64,000 nucleotides of DNA from Thiocapsa roseopersicina (GCF_900106925.1 NZ_FNNZ01000007.1:1-64000); one strand, 5' to 3'. Shown: positions 1 to 8,970, counted from the first letter of the stretch. The notes: generated from the letters alone by a model not told the origin. Made by a program: numbers and translations.

Positions 1-1
1 C

Positions 2-34
2 GACGCCGTGCAGACGTTGCTAGAGGACGAGTGA
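2..34 (+). CDS. C-terminal tail of an off-window gene (partial)
   Basis: An open frame enters from the left edge and reads D-A-V-Q-T-L-L-E-D-E before a TGA. Only ten codons are visible, so neither the reality nor the identity of the gene can be settled. The next supported gene on either strand ends at 188, so this could be the end of a plus-strand gene converging on the minus-strand run that follows. Positions 35-187 hold nothing I can call. Confidence 0.25.
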   Translation, partial: DAVQTLLEDE

Positions 35-187
35 GGGTCAGGGACGCGTGACACACGCTCCGAGGTGTCACCTATGCCTCGTGGCGCTCTGCGCCGCGTG
101 CAGCTTTGGCTGGACAGGCGGCGCTCCCGAGCGCTCATCCAGGCCCCTCGCTCGCGTACCAAGCGTGATAGTCCTGCGGTGCGCCCG

Positions 188-712
188 TCACGGCTCATCC
201 TTCGTGGTCTCGTCGGTATGGGATCCCGTTAAACGACGGGTCGGCTCGTCGACCGGATAGCCGAGACAATGCGCGAGTGCCAGTCGCGTGTGCCGGGCGA
301 GAAAGTCGCGTGACAGGCGGCGCTCGCTGAACAGGAGGTGTTTGCTCGTCGCCTGGTCGAGGTAAAGCAGATCGTCCGGTGCGGGATCGAAGGGGCGGCG
401 GCTGATGCGGGCGATACGCCCCAGATTCAGCCCGCGCCCGTCGTCGAGCAGGATCAGGTGCGGGGCAAGTCCTCGCGCCGGATCCGGGCGCGGGAAGTCG
501 ATGAGCCCGAGCAGTATGTAGGCCGTTCCGCTGAGATGGACGCTGAGCTGAATCGGGCTCTCGACCACTTCCACCAGGTAGATCGTCTCCCCGATGGCGG
601 TGCGCAGGGTCTCGACCTGGCGATGGTAGTCGGCGGAAGGCCAGAGGTCTTCGGCTGCGGCATCGGGCATTTCGCCGGGATGCTCGGCGTCGCTCGTCGA
701 GTCGGTTGCCAT
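188..712 (-). CDS. hypothetical protein, 174 aa
   Basis: I do not recognise this family. The protein is soluble, with no signal peptide or membrane segment. It has an acidic N-terminus (residues 1-25), a mixed central part with hydrophobic strands around residues 40-75 (ETIYLVEVVE, TAYILLGLID), and a helical C-terminal part with LARHTRLALAHCLGYP near residues 140-155. The last 20 residues are polar and probably disordered. The ATG at 712 lies 17 bp after the TVP38-rhodanese stop on the same strand, so the two are probably co-transcribed. It is the last gene of a tightly packed minus-strand run starting near 3333. Composition and codon use match the neighbours, so I think it is a real gene of unknown role. 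Confidence 0.7.
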   Translation of the reverse strand: MATDSTSDAEHPGEMPDAAAEDLWPSADYHRQVETLRTAIGETIYLVEVVESPIQLSVHLSGTAYILLGLIDFPRPDPARGLAPHLILLDDGRGLNLGRIARISRRPFDPAPDDLLYLDQATSKHLLFSERRLSRDFLARHTRLALAHCLGYPVDEPTRRLTGSHTDETTKDEP

Positions 713-728
713 GATCGGCCCTACCGCC

Positions 729-1694
729 TCAGTGCTCGACCGGCCAGCCGTTGGCCAGCCAGGCGGTCATGCCGCCCTGGACCACCTGTACCTGGCAGAA
801 GCCGCGGCCGGCGAGCAGAGCGGCGGCCTTTGCCGAGCGGCGGTCGGTGCGGCAGACCAGCGCGATCGGCCGCTCGAGGTCCGATCCGATCTCTTCGATC
901 CGCTCGGGCAGGTTCTCCAGCGGGATGTTGAGCGCCCCGGCGATGTGGCCTTGCTCACCGATGAAGTCTTCGGGCGTGCGCACGTCGAGCACCAGGATGT
1001 TTTCTTCCTCGGCGTCGAGGCGACGCTTGAGCCCCTCGATCGGCAGCATCGGACGCCGACGCAGCCGCGCGACCAGTCTCGGCAGGAAGGCCACCGTGGC
1101 GAGCAGCGCCAGTGCGATCAGGCCGTTGCGGATCAGGCCCTCGCCGGCGATCGCCTCGCGGCCGGCAAAGCCCAGATAGGTATAGGCCACGGCGCCCGGC
1201 AGCATGAACACCAGGGTTGCCAGCACGTAGGGCAGGAAGCGGATGCGGGTCAGGCCCAGTGCATAGTTGAGCAGATTGAACGGAAACAGCGGCACCAGTC
1301 GGGTGAAGGCGACAAAGCGCCAGCCCTCGGCCTCGACCCCTTGGATCAGGCGCGCGAGCAGGCCCTTGGCGCGCGCCTGCACCCAGTCGCCGGCGAGATG
1401 GCGCGCGATGAGGAATGCGAGTGCAGCGCCGAGCGTGGCCCCGATCAGGTTGTAGAGCGTCCCCCCGAGCGGGCCGAACAGTGCGCCGCCGGCCAGGGTG
1501 AGCACCGCACCGGGCAGGAAGAGGACCGTGGCCAGCGCATAGAGCCCGATGAAGATCAGCGGTGCTGCGGCACCGGCGCCGCTGACCCATGTCTCCAGTG
1601 CCGCGACGTCGAGATGCTCGCGGTAGAGCAGGGCGGTCGTCACCGCACCGACCAGCAGCAGGGCGCCCAGGGTGCGAAGAAGCGTGCGAGTCAT
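729..1694 (-). CDS. TVP38/TMEM64 (SNARE-associated) membrane protein fused to a rhodanese domain
   Basis: The 321-residue protein has an N-terminal membrane anchor ([20 protein letters not shown]), then a VTT/DedA-like domain with about five hydrophobic segments and the conserved glycine-rich stretch [16 protein letters not shown]. The C-terminal ~95 residues are a rhodanese domain (DVRTPEDF, then the catalytic loop CRTDRRS with the active-site cysteine, then [13 protein letters not shown]). TVP38 proteins are linked to lipid scrambling or small-solute transport; the rhodanese should move sulfane sulfur on the cytoplasmic face. I chose the ATG at 1694 because GGAGG lies just upstream; a longer frame to 1808 lacks this. 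Its start overlaps the stop of the open frame upstream (ATGA). TVP38-rhodanese fusions are known in sulfur bacteria, but the substrate is unknown. Confidence 0.85.
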   Translation of the reverse strand: MTRTLLRTLGALLLVGAVTTALLYREHLDVAALETWVSGAGAAAPLIFIGLYALATVLFLPGAVLTLAGGALFGPLGGTLYNLIGATLGAALAFLIARHLAGDWVQARAKGLLARLIQGVEAEGWRFVAFTRLVPLFPFNLLNYALGLTRIRFLPYVLATLVFMLPGAVAYTYLGFAGREAIAGEGLIRNGLIALALLATVAFLPRLVARLRRRPMLPIEGLKRRLDAEEENILVLDVRTPEDFIGEQGHIAGALNIPLENLPERIEEIGSDLERPIALVCRTDRRSAKAAALLAGRGFCQVQVVQGGMTAWLANGWPVEH

Positions 1695-2309
1695 GGTGGC
1701 CTCCGGCGTCGGCGCGACGAACGAAACGGTCTTTGCAAGCGGCGTCCTGCCGCGCGGCATTTCCTTTCGAATCCGAACGGGGAAAGTCGCCTGCAGCGGT
1801 TCGGGCAATCTGCAGGTCGGCGGAGATGCTGGCAGGTTCCACCAAAATGATCAACCTTATGGTTGAATATTTGATGGGCCGGTGCCAGACCCAGCGGTCG
1901 GCTGCGCTCGGGGTCGAGCCCGAGTCGCCTCCAGCTCGCGAGCGCGTGCGCTCGGCCCGCCGCGCCGAGCGCTCTGAACCGCGCGAGCAATGCCTCGGCG
2001 CGGTGTCCGCTGGGCGCGAATCCGCTGATCAGATGATCCAAGGCGTCGTGAACCAGCATGGAGGTCGGCAGGGCGCCGCCGGTTTCGCGGTCACCGGCAA
2101 TGATCGCCGGGTCCGCGCGAGCGGCATCGAGCTTCCAGCCCCGTGCGCCGAACCCGTCGTCCCAGCAGGCCCGATAGCTGACCGATCGCGTCGTCGACCT
2201 CGACGCGCAGGCTCGACGGCGGCAAGCGGCGCACGTCGCGCAACGCGGACGATACGTCCTCGGCCTGCGGTCCGAACGCCGGGATCGGTCGAGGTGTCTG
2301 TGTGCTCAC
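1691..2309 (-). pseudogene. conserved protein gene broken by a frameshift near 2170
   Basis: A GTG at 2309 overlaps the stop of the AhpD-like gene (GTGA), the usual sign of coupling. The frame reads as a plausible protein ([20 protein letters not shown]) to about 2170, then degenerates. A second frame takes over there ([19 protein letters not shown], then [18 protein letters not shown] and a helical part to about 1900). Shifting by one base near 2165-2175 joins the two into one ~140-residue protein. The final ~35 codons before the stop at 1691 are arginine-rich and look non-coding, and a small hairpin sits at 1851-1866, so the true end may be earlier. I do not recognise the family. It may be a real mutation or a sequencing error; all neighbours are intact. 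Confidence 0.5.
1851..1866 (-). terminator. small hairpin, possible weak terminator
   Basis: TCAACC-TTAT-GGTTGA is a perfect 6-bp stem with a 4-base loop. Read on the minus strand it is followed by TCATTTT, a short U-rich run. It lies between the readable part of the broken gene and the TVP38-rhodanese gene, so it could end or attenuate the upstream transcript. The stem is short and the evidence is weak. Confidence 0.3.
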
Positions 2310-2863
2310 GCGTTCGGTGGCTCCCAAGCCCGATGGGCAAAGGCCTCGTCCAAGGTCGTCCCGGCGATGTGATTGGTGTAGTTCGACAGGGTCTTCATCC
2401 CCACGCCGAGCACCACCTCCAGGACCTGTTGGCGGTCGAAGCCTGCGTCGAGAAAGGCCTGCAGCGCCTCCTCGGGCACCCAACCGCGCTGTTGGACCAG
2501 AACCCGTGTAAAGCGATTCAATGCGGCGAGTCGCGGGTCCGGGATGGCCCCGTCCTCGCGAATCGCGGCGGTGACCGCCTCGGGGACCTTGCTCATGTCG
2601 GCCAGCACGCTGTGGGCGCCCATGCAATAGCCGCAGCTGTTCTCGCGGCTGACGGTGAGCAGAACGACCTGGCGCTCCTGCGGGGTCAGCGAGGTGGTGT
2701 CGAAGAGTGCGCCCACCTGCAGGTACGCCTCCAGCAGGGCGGGCGCGGTCGCCATCTTGCGGGCCAGGTTGGGGATCATGCCGAAGTTGCGCTCGGCGGC
2801 GTCGAACGAGGGCAGGGCGGCGGCGGGTGCGCTGTGACGGTCGTGATTCGGGAAGTCTGTCAT
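2306..2863 (-). CDS. carboxymuconolactone decarboxylase family / AhpD-like peroxidase-related protein
   Basis: The 185-residue protein has the AhpD-type redox motif C-G-Y-C with the following G-A-H-S ([13 protein letters not shown], residues ~75-90), typical of alkylhydroperoxidase-like members of the CMD family. The rest is all-helical as expected ([48 protein letters not shown]). Such proteins reduce peroxides with two cysteines and usually need a thiol partner. The ATG at 2863 overlaps the stop of the anti-sigma-like gene (ATGA), and its own stop overlaps the GTG of the broken gene, so it sits in a coupled operon. Zinc-finger anti-sigma proteins beside AhpD-like genes suggest an oxidative or electrophile stress circuit, but that role is inferred. 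Confidence 0.85.
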   Translation of the reverse strand: MTDFPNHDRHSAPAAALPSFDAAERNFGMIPNLARKMATAPALLEAYLQVGALFDTTSLTPQERQVVLLTVSRENSCGYCMGAHSVLADMSKVPEAVTAAIREDGAIPDPRLAALNRFTRVLVQQRGWVPEEALQAFLDAGFDRQQVLEVVLGVGMKTLSNYTNHIAGTTLDEAFAHRAWEPPNA

Positions 2864-3333
2864 GCGGTGTCTCCGTGGGTCGTTGTCGTGATGCCGTCAG
2901 GGGCCGGTCGGTGGCTCATGCTTTGTGTCACGCTTTGTGTCACGGGGAGGTGCGAATGTATTCGCACGCCCGATGGGTTCTTCGCGAATCGATTCGCACC
3001 TAGGGGGTGGCTTGCGCGATTCGGGTCGGGTCTGGATCCGTGTGCTCGGCGGTTGTCGCCGAGCCAAGCGATCAGGCCGAACGCGAGCAGCGCGGTTGCG
3101 GCGAGCGCCCTGGGAATCATGCGGAGCCGTCGTGGCCGCTCGGAACGCCCGGCGGATGGCACCGGGTGCGTCTCGACCTCTTCGGCCAAGAGGGTGCGCA
3201 GCCTTTCTTCGAACGCGCGTGCACGTGCGCGCTCGGCCGCGCAGGCCGGGCAGCGGGCCGCATGTCGAGCATCCTCGGTATCCTCGCGCGCGGGGTCGAC
3301 CAGGAGTCGACGACGGAAATCACGGCAGTTCAT
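2860..3333 (-). CDS. anti-sigma-factor-like zinc-binding membrane protein (DUF3379-like N-terminus)
   Basis: The 157-residue protein begins [14 protein letters not shown], followed by a H-A-A-R-C-P-A-C motif, the pattern of small ZAS/DUF3379 anti-sigma regulators that hold an ECF sigma factor at the membrane. One transmembrane segment ([17 protein letters not shown]) follows at residues ~80-95. The C-terminal ~55 residues are short, polar and low in complexity (VTQSVTQS comes from a DNA direct repeat at 2930-2952), so the normal periplasmic domain looks lost or replaced. I chose the ATG at 3333, which has GAGAGGG upstream, over the longer frame to 3381. No sigma-factor gene lies beside it; the divergent neighbour is a sigma54 regulator. 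Its stop overlaps the next ATG. Confidence 0.6.
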   Translation of the reverse strand: MNCRDFRRRLLVDPAREDTEDARHAARCPACAAERARARAFEERLRTLLAEEVETHPVPSAGRSERPRRLRMIPRALAATALLAFGLIAWLGDNRRAHGSRPDPNRASHPLGANRFAKNPSGVRIHSHLPVTQSVTQSMSHRPAPDGITTTTHGDTA

Positions 3334-3485
3334 CGATCGTGCCCTCTCGGATGCTGGCGACCGACGCCGATTCAGGCGCATCGGGCCGTCCTATCTCCAC
3401 AAGACCCGGCACGCTGGCGATCTCTTGCACACCGGTGCACGCGACCGTACCCTGAGCTTCACCCCGGAGACGGTCCTCGACCGCG

Positions 3486-4856
3486 ATGCCCAGACAACTG
3501 CTCATCATCGAAGACGATCCGGCCTTGGGCCAGATGCTGGCGATGCATTTCGAGGATGCCGGCTTCGCGGTCGAGGTCGCGCAGTCCTGTCGCTCGGGCC
3601 TCGAGCGCGTGCAGGGGGCGCCTGTCGACCTGGTGCTGTTGGATCAACAGCTCCCGGACGGGCAGGGGAGCGACCTGATCGCGCCGCTGCTGAAGGCGGA
3701 CCCGGATCTGCCCCTGATCATGATGACCGGCCAGCACGACCTGGAGCTGGCGATCGAGGCGATCCAGCGCGGTGCCGCGGACTTCGTGCACAAGCCGATC
3801 AAGGTCGACGAGCTGCAGCAGACGGTGGAGCGGTTGCTGCGGCAACGCAAGGCCGCCGAGCAGGCGCCGGCGCGCCTGGAGGCCGGGCCGGGTGCGGCGC
3901 GCGATCTGATCGGGCGCAGCGATGCCATGCTGGCGGTGAGCAAAAGCATTGCGTTGAGTGCCCGCAGCTCCGCCACCGTGCTCATCAGCGGCGAATCCGG
4001 AACCGGCAAGGAGGTGGTGGCGCGCCTGATCCACCAGCACAGCGGTCGAGCCGGACCGTTCGTCGCCGTCAACTGTGCGGCCATCGTCGAGACCCTGCTC
4101 GAGAGCGAGCTGTTCGGTCACGAGAAGGGGTCCTTCACAGGTGCACAGTCACGCAAGCTCGGCAAGTTCGAGCAGGCAAGCGCGGGCACCCTGTTTCTCG
4201 ACGAGATCGGCGAGCTCGCCCCGACGCTGCAGGCCAAGCTGCTGCGCGCCCTGCAGGAGCGTGTCTTCCAACGCGTCGGCGGCACCGAGACGATCGCGAC
4301 CGACGCCCGCGTGGTCGCCGCGACCAACCGGGATCTCATGGCCGAGGCCGCGGCCGGGCGCTTTCGCGAAGATCTGGCCTATCGGCTCAAGGTCATTCGG
4401 ATTCATATGCCGCCGCTGCGCGAGCGACGCGACGACATCCCGCTCCTGGTCGAAGGTCTGCTCACGCGCATCGCCGAGCGTCTGGGTCAAGCGCGACCGC
4501 GCATCGCCGAGGCGGCCCTTGCGCACCTGTGCCGCCACGACTGGCCCGGCAACGTACGGGAGCTCGAAAACCGCTTGACGCAAGCCATGGTGCAGGCGCG
4601 CACGGGTCTGATCACGGCCGATCTGCTCGAGCTCGACGCTGAACCCACGACCGCTCCAGGCGCGTTCGAGACCGGTGTGCCGGGTAAGCCGCCCGAGAGC
4701 CAGGTGCTGCGAACACTCGACGCGGTGGAGGCCGAGCACGTCCAACGGGTCTTGGACCATACCGGCGGACACAAGGGCAAGACCTGCGAGATCCTCGGCA
4801 TCTCCCGCCCGGCGCTGGATCGCAAGATCGAGAAGTACGGTCTGCGGATGCCCTAG
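3486..4856 (+). CDS. NtrC-family sigma54-dependent response regulator
   Basis: This 456-residue protein has the full NtrC layout. The receiver (1-118) shows E9-D10-D11, phospho-acceptor D53 (LLDQQLPDG) and K103. The AAA+ domain has Walker A GESGTGKE at 169-176, the sigma54-contact loop at 215-220 reading GSFTGA instead of the usual GAFTGA, and Walker B FLDE at 237-240. A Fis-type helix-turn-helix ends the protein ([19 protein letters not shown]). It activates sigma54 promoters when phosphorylated. No histidine kinase lies next to it, so it is an orphan in this window. It is divergent from the anti-sigma-like operon, with about 150 bp between starts. The C-terminal HTH with [15 protein letters not shown] resembles members of the NtrC/AtoC group; the target genes cannot be read from here. 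Confidence 0.92.
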   Translation: MPRQLLIIEDDPALGQMLAMHFEDAGFAVEVAQSCRSGLERVQGAPVDLVLLDQQLPDGQGSDLIAPLLKADPDLPLIMMTGQHDLELAIEAIQRGAADFVHKPIKVDELQQTVERLLRQRKAAEQAPARLEAGPGAARDLIGRSDAMLAVSKSIALSARSSATVLISGESGTGKEVVARLIHQHSGRAGPFVAVNCAAIVETLLESELFGHEKGSFTGAQSRKLGKFEQASAGTLFLDEIGELAPTLQAKLLRALQERVFQRVGGTETIATDARVVAATNRDLMAEAAAGRFREDLAYRLKVIRIHMPPLRERRDDIPLLVEGLLTRIAERLGQARPRIAEAALAHLCRHDWPGNVRELENRLTQAMVQARTGLITADLLELDAEPTTAPGAFETGVPGKPPESQVLRTLDAVEAEHVQRVLDHTGGHKGKTCEILGISRPALDRKIEKYGLRMP

Positions 4857-5044
4857 CCGAGGCGGGCGCGAGGTGCGGGTATCGGGCGACCCGGGAGATC
4901 GGAGATCGTCTTCGACTTTCGGGAAGAGCGGTTGCTGGACTCGGCGTCAACGCGACCGGCGGATCGCGCAAGCACGATCCGCCGTGTCGGATTCAAGCGT
5001 GGCCGTGGCGCCGCGGCGACTCCGGCGGCGTCCCGGCATCGCCC

Positions 5045-5290
5045 TTATTTCGCCTTATCGGCGCCGCATTTGCCTTCGCCGCACTTACCTTCCTTTTCCT
5101 TATCCGCGCCGCACTTGCCTTCGCCGCACTTGCCCTCGGTGTCCGCTGCGGCGAGCAGCATATAGCCGGCCTCGAGGGACTGGGCGGCGAAGGGGTTGCC
5201 GGCGGCCTGCGCGAGGCCGAAGGCACCGAGGCTGCCGACAAGGGCGGCACCGACGAGGGCGGCAGCGGGGGTGATCGTCTTCTTGGTCAT
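5045..5290 (-). CDS. hvfA: HvfA-like EGKCG-repeat metallophore precursor peptide
   Basis: The 81-residue peptide has a signal sequence (MTKKTITPAAALVGAALVGS, cleaved near AQA-AGNPF), the family segment NPFAAQSLEAGYML, then four EGKCG motifs in two tandem EGKCGEGKCGADK-type blocks separated by a short Lys/Glu linker. This matches HvfA-type precursors, whose cysteines are converted by a DUF692 (MNIO) enzyme HvfB with HvfC into thiooxazole/oxazolone-like copper ligands. No DUF692 or DUF2063 gene lies within the window, so the modifying enzymes must act from elsewhere or be absent. An AGGAT ribosome site lies 8 bp before the ATG. The gene is preceded by a ~175 bp leader found again at 27975-28147. 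It stands alone between the ntrC-like gene and a dead oxidoreductase. Confidence 0.8.
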   Translation of the reverse strand: MTKKTITPAAALVGAALVGSLGAFGLAQAAGNPFAAQSLEAGYMLLAAADTEGKCGEGKCGADKEKEGKCGEGKCGADKAK

Positions 5291-5466
5291 GATTTCAATC
5301 CTAAAAAGGGTTTAAGGTCGGTGTTCGGGGCGCGGCCTCGGAGTGCCGCATCCCGGAGGTGTTTCTTGTGATGGCCGGGGCGGCTCGCCTGCGAGCCGTC
5401 TCGGAGTCGCGAACCCGCTGCTCGGCCATCACAGCTAAAGACCCGGGACAGGGCTCGGTTCTTTCA
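5291..5466 (-). promoter_or_regulatory. structured leader/promoter of the metallophore precursor (copy A)
   Basis: Read toward the gene, this segment has a strong outer stem (TGTGATGGCCG pairing with CGGCCATCACA) enclosing an inner hairpin (GGCTCGCAGGCGAGCC). It is followed by AAGAAACACCTCCGGG and a run ending TTTTTAGGATTGAAATC before the ATG. Nearly the same ~175 bp is present upstream of the truncated precursor at 28148. It starts exactly at the stop codon of the dead oxidoreductase (5464-5466). It may hold the promoter and a regulatory RNA fold; which part is transcribed cannot be seen from sequence alone. Confidence 0.5.
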
Positions 5467-6300
5467 TCCTCGTCGCCAGGTATGAAAACGCGCCAGCCAG
5501 TCCAGCGCTGTTTGCGGTGCATGCGCGCGTTTCCAGTTCCCGGCGGCGTATTTGGCCGCCTCGCTCCAGGTCGGATGGTGCCGAGGACGTTGACGGCTGC
5601 GTACCAGGCTTGATGGGCGGCTACATGAGTGAACTGATGAGGGCCGACCACGTCGCCGCAGGCCAGGATCTTCGGATAGCAGGTCTGCAGATAGGCGTTG
5701 GTCTCGATCGTGCCGGCGGCGGTGAGCGGGATGCCCAAAGCCTCCAGCCCGAAGCCGGTCACCCGCGCGCGTCGCCCGATCGCGCAGAGCAGGAGATTGA
5801 AGGGGAGCGCTTCCTCCGCGCCGCCGGAGCTCTGATCCGGATGCGCGCTCGGCCCGGAGGTGACCACCAGGCGCTGCTCCTCATGCACCACCTCGCAGCG
5901 TAATGTCCGGGTGTGGGTTAGCAGGCGCACGCCGTCCTCGCGCAAGGCGGCCGCTTCGATCAGTACGATGGTGTCGTCGTCCTCTTTGGGCAGGATTCCC
6001 GAGCGCGCGACCTGGGTCACCCGGCAGCCGATCGGCTCGCCGCCGAGGACGAGGAGCCGCTCCGGCTTCTCGGTGACGGACCAGAGGTCCTCGGAGGTGA
6101 CATGACGCACCCGATCCAGACCGGGAAGGTCGGGGACGATCGGGGCGGCGCCGGTGGCGATCACGATCGCGCGACTGGTCGGCTCGAGACGGACATCCAA
6201 ACTTTGCGCGTTCAACTGGAAGCGGTCGTACTCGAGAACAGCGACCTCATCATCATTGTGCTCGAAGGCGAGTTCGCCGACGCCCAGATGCAGATTATGC
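5464..6300 (-). pseudogene. decayed mercuric-reductase-like FAD/NAD(P)-disulfide oxidoreductase
   Basis: Recognisable pieces of a pyridine-nucleotide-disulfide oxidoreductase of the type often linked to TVP38 proteins are present in order: RAIVIATGAAPIVPDLPGL, an NAD-binding strand LLVLGGEPIGC that then jumps directly to ILPKEDDD (about 15 residues missing), the FAD-binding CGDVVGP with QFTHVAAHQAWYAAVNVL, then a frame change into the normal C-terminal end (WSEAAKYAAGNWKRAHAPQ, then FHTWRRG stop at 5464). The N-terminal FAD domain before ~6300 and most of the dimerisation domain are gone. A 304-codon frame survives from a TTG at 6215, but with these losses it cannot fold as the normal enzyme. 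The upstream breakpoint abuts a plus-strand coiled-coil fragment. Confidence 0.75.
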
Positions 6301-6853
6301 GTGCCGGGAGGAGGGCGATCAGCTGCAAAGTGCGCTCACCGCAGAACGCGACGGACGCGAACGGGATCAGGCGGCATGGCTGCTGCAGCTCGATAAGGGG
6401 CGACAAGACCTCAAGGCGATGTGCGCCGAGAAGAACAAACTGGCAACGCAGCTGGCCGATGCACGCGACAGCGTTGCCAAACACCGAATCACCCTCGCTA
6501 AGAAGGAGCAACATGAAGCGGACTTGGAGTCACGAATACTGGCTCTCGGCCAAGAAAATGCGAAGTTGGAGGAACTCGCAAACGAGCGGAGCGAACTATT
6601 GGGGTTGGAACGCGAGAGTGCGCTACGCGCGGAACTGGCTCGGGACGCAGTGACCCGATCGCTGGAATCAGCCGAGGCGGAACGTGCTGGTCTTCGTGAT
6701 CGAGAGGGCACGCTGCGGCTGGATCGGGAGCGGCTCACAACTGAGAATGTCAGGCTGCACACAGAACTTGCAGCTGTCCACGCGACTCAAAGGCATTTAG
6801 AGGAAACACTACGCCTTGCGGTGTTGCGACCACCCGAGATCTCGGGTGGTTAG
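6300..6853 (+). pseudogene. fragment of a long coiled-coil protein
   Basis: From about 6300 the plus strand reads without stops as a heptad-rich coiled coil (REEGDQLQSALTAERDGRER, then NKLATQLADARDSVAKHRI, LESRILALGQENAKLEELA, AERAGLRDREGTLRLDRERL, HATQRHLEETLRLAVLR) and ends at a TAG at 6853. The first ATG in frame is at 6419, giving 144 residues, but the coiled coil clearly begins before it. The upstream part runs into the dead oxidoreductase on the other strand at ~6300, so the 5' end looks cut off. The base composition is lower in GC than the flanks. KfrA-like plasmid proteins and SMC-like proteins have such coils, but nothing here decides the family. No ribosome site is visible before 6419. 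Confidence 0.45.
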
Positions 6854-7389
6854 AATGCCTTACCGTGGGCGGCTAGCAGGGTTCTGAACGGGATAAGGGG
6901 TCGCGTAACCCGGGGTTGTCCCGCGCTGGTCGGCGCCTTTGACGAGGAACAGGCGCTGGTCGAGCAGGAGGTGGATGACATGCTTAATCTGCTGAAGTCG
7001 GGGCCGCTTCGACGACATTTTAATCTATTCCCTCACAGGGGCGTCGAGGTTTTAAAGAATTTCCTCGCAAAGTATCGAGTTTTAAACTTTTACCTTGGTT
7101 CCAGCAGCAAACTTTACCTCGCTGAATGGGAGAACAGGACAAAGCCCACCCTGAACAACATCCGCCCTAAGCGTCATTGAGTTGACATAATATACATTAT
7201 GCGAAATCACGCTGACGGAGGTGAGGGGATCCGACTCCTCCGGGACCGACCTATCTCCCCTTACCGGAACGCCTCGGCCAAGCGTTCCGGTGTCTTGGAG
7301 CCCGTCCGATCAGGCGACTGATCGGCGGTATTCATGTCGATGGTCGATGGGTTCGACGCCCGGTGCGACGGACAAACCACGCTTGCCGT
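6854..7389. other. AT-richer stretch without a confident gene
   Basis: A 69-codon plus-strand frame (6971-7180, beginning MDDMLNLLKSGPLRRHFNLF) is in phase with the coiled-coil frame. Only the TAG at 6851-6853 and 39 open codons separate them, so it may be more of the same remnant. Its codon use (AAA, TTT, TTA) is unlike the neighbours. A palindrome CATAAT-ATAC-ATTATG lies at 7186-7201 after a TTGACA, and a perfect 10-bp hairpin (ACCGGAACGC / GCGTTCCGGT) at 7263-7291 lies about 100 bp past the prfC stop. I see no other feature. Confidence 0.4.
7186..7201. promoter_or_regulatory. AT-rich palindrome, possible operator
   Basis: CATAAT-ATAC-ATTATG has perfect 6-bp arms and directly follows TTGACA at 7182-7187, in a local AT-rich patch unlike the surrounding GC-rich DNA. 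Palindromes of this kind are common operators for small autoregulated systems such as toxin-antitoxin pairs, but no such pair follows it here. It may be what is left of one. Confidence 0.3.
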
Positions 7390-8970
7390 TTACAACTCGC
7401 GCGTCGCAAGATACCGCACGTCGGGCCAGCGCTCTTGGGCTAGATCCAGGTTGACCCGAGTCGGCGCCAAATAGACCAGCTGGTCGTCGCCGTCCAGTGC
7501 GAGGTTCTCGTAGTTCTTCTCCTTGAACTGTTCGAGCCGTTTCGGGTCCTCGCAGACGACCCAGCGCGCGGTCTTGACGTTGGCGGGTTCAAACAGGGCC
7601 TCGACGCCGTACTCGTCCTTGAGCCTGTAGGCAGCGACATCGAACTGCAGTATACCGACGGCGCCCAGGATCATGTCGTTGTTCTTGAGCGGCCTGAAGA
7701 CCTGGGTCGCACCCTCCTCGGACAGCTGCACCACGCCCTTCTGCAAAGCCTTCATCCGCAGCGGATCCTTGAGGACAACACGCCGGAAAAGCTCGGGAGC
7801 GAAATAAGGGATACCCCCGTATTTCAGCTCCTCGCCCTCGCTAAAGGTATCGCCGATCTGAATGGTGCCGTGGTTGTGCAGCCCGATGATGTCGCCCGGC
7901 CAAGCCTCTTCGACATGGCGACGCTCGTCGGCCTGGAAGGTAATGGCGTTCGCGACCTGAATGGTCTTGCCGATGCGCACGTGCCGCATCTTCATGCCCT
8001 TCTTGTAGCTGCCCGAGCAGACCCGCAGAAAGGCCACGCGGTCGCGGTGCGCCGGATCCATATTTGCCTGGATCTTGAAGACGAAGCCGGTAAATGGCTC
8101 TTCGGCCGGATCGACCGGGCGTTGCAGGGTCGCACGCGGACGCGGCGGCGGCGCGTATTCGACGAAGGCATCGAGCAGCTCGCGCACGCCGAAGTTGTTG
8201 ATTGCAGAGCCGAAGAAGACCGGGGTCTGGCGACCGGCAATGTAGGCATCGAGATCGAGCGGATGGCTTGCGCCCTGGACCAGCTCCATCTCCACGCGCA
8301 GCTCGTCGGCCTGATCGCCGAGCACCTCGTCCATGCGCGGGTTGTCGATGCCCTGAATGATTTCGCCCTCGGCGATCCGCCCCCCGTGCTGGGCGCTGAA
8401 GAGATGCGTCCGATCGAAGCGCAGGTCGTAGACGCCCTTGAATCGCTTGCCCATTCCGATCGGCCAGGTGACGGGCGCGCATTGGATCTTGAGGATATCC
8501 TCGACCTCGTCGAGGACCTCGATGGCATCGCGCCCTTCACGGTCGAGCTTGTTGATAAACGTCAGGATCGGCGTGTCGCGCAGGCGACAGACCTCCATCA
8601 GCTTGATGGTCCGCTCCTCGACGCCTTTGGCCACGTCGATCACCATCAAGGCGGAGTCGACCGCGGTCAGGGTCCGATAGGTGTCCTCGGAGAAGTCCTG
8701 GTGACCGGGGGTATCGAGCAGGTTGACGATGCTCTCTCCATAGGGAAACTGCATGACCGACGAGGTCACGGAGATCCCGCGCTCCTTCTCCAGCTCCATC
8801 CAGTCCGAGGTGGCGTGTCGCGCGGCCTTGCGCCCCTTGACCGTCCCGGCGAGCTGGATGGCACCGCCGAACAGCAACAGCTTCTCGGTCAGGGTGGTCT
8901 TGCCGGCGTCCGGATGGGAGATGATGGCGAAGGTGCGACGCCGATGCAGTTGTTCTTGGAGCTCGCTCAT
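7390..8970 (-). CDS. prfC: peptide chain release factor 3 (RF3)
   Basis: RF3 is the GTPase that recycles RF1 and RF2 from the ribosome after peptide release. The 526-residue product matches the usual ~529. GTPase motifs are intact: G1 SHPDAGKT at 18-25, G3 DTPGHQDF and G4 NKLD, with the RF3-type insert [20 protein letters not shown] before the switch region. The C-terminal domains follow ([20 protein letters not shown]). I start it at the ATG at 8970 ([20 protein letters not shown]), the conserved start, rather than the longer frame to 9042. It stands alone, divergent from rimI. Confidence 0.97.
   Translation of the reverse strand: MSELQEQLHRRRTFAIISHPDAGKTTLTEKLLLFGGAIQLAGTVKGRKAARHATSDWMELEKERGISVTSSVMQFPYGESIVNLLDTPGHQDFSEDTYRTLTAVDSALMVIDVAKGVEERTIKLMEVCRLRDTPILTFINKLDREGRDAIEVLDEVEDILKIQCAPVTWPIGMGKRFKGVYDLRFDRTHLFSAQHGGRIAEGEIIQGIDNPRMDEVLGDQADELRVEMELVQGASHPLDLDAYIAGRQTPVFFGSAINNFGVRELLDAFVEYAPPPRPRATLQRPVDPAEEPFTGFVFKIQANMDPAHRDRVAFLRVCSGSYKKGMKMRHVRIGKTIQVANAITFQADERRHVEEAWPGDIIGLHNHGTIQIGDTFSEGEELKYGGIPYFAPELFRRVVLKDPLRMKALQKGVVQLSEEGATQVFRPLKNNDMILGAVGILQFDVAAYRLKDEYGVEALFEPANVKTARWVVCEDPKRLEQFKEKNYENLALDGDDQLVYLAPTRVNLDLAQERWPDVRYLATREL

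Noticed and set aside
1589-4642. A 1017-codon plus-strand open frame
   Set aside because: It runs antisense or out of frame across several real genes, is arginine- and glycine-rich throughout and has no family features; it is a by-product of high GC.
7263-7291. Hairpin downstream of prfC as a Rho-independent terminator
   Set aside because: The stem is perfect but no T run follows on the minus strand and it is about 100 bp beyond the stop; kept only as a noted hairpin.
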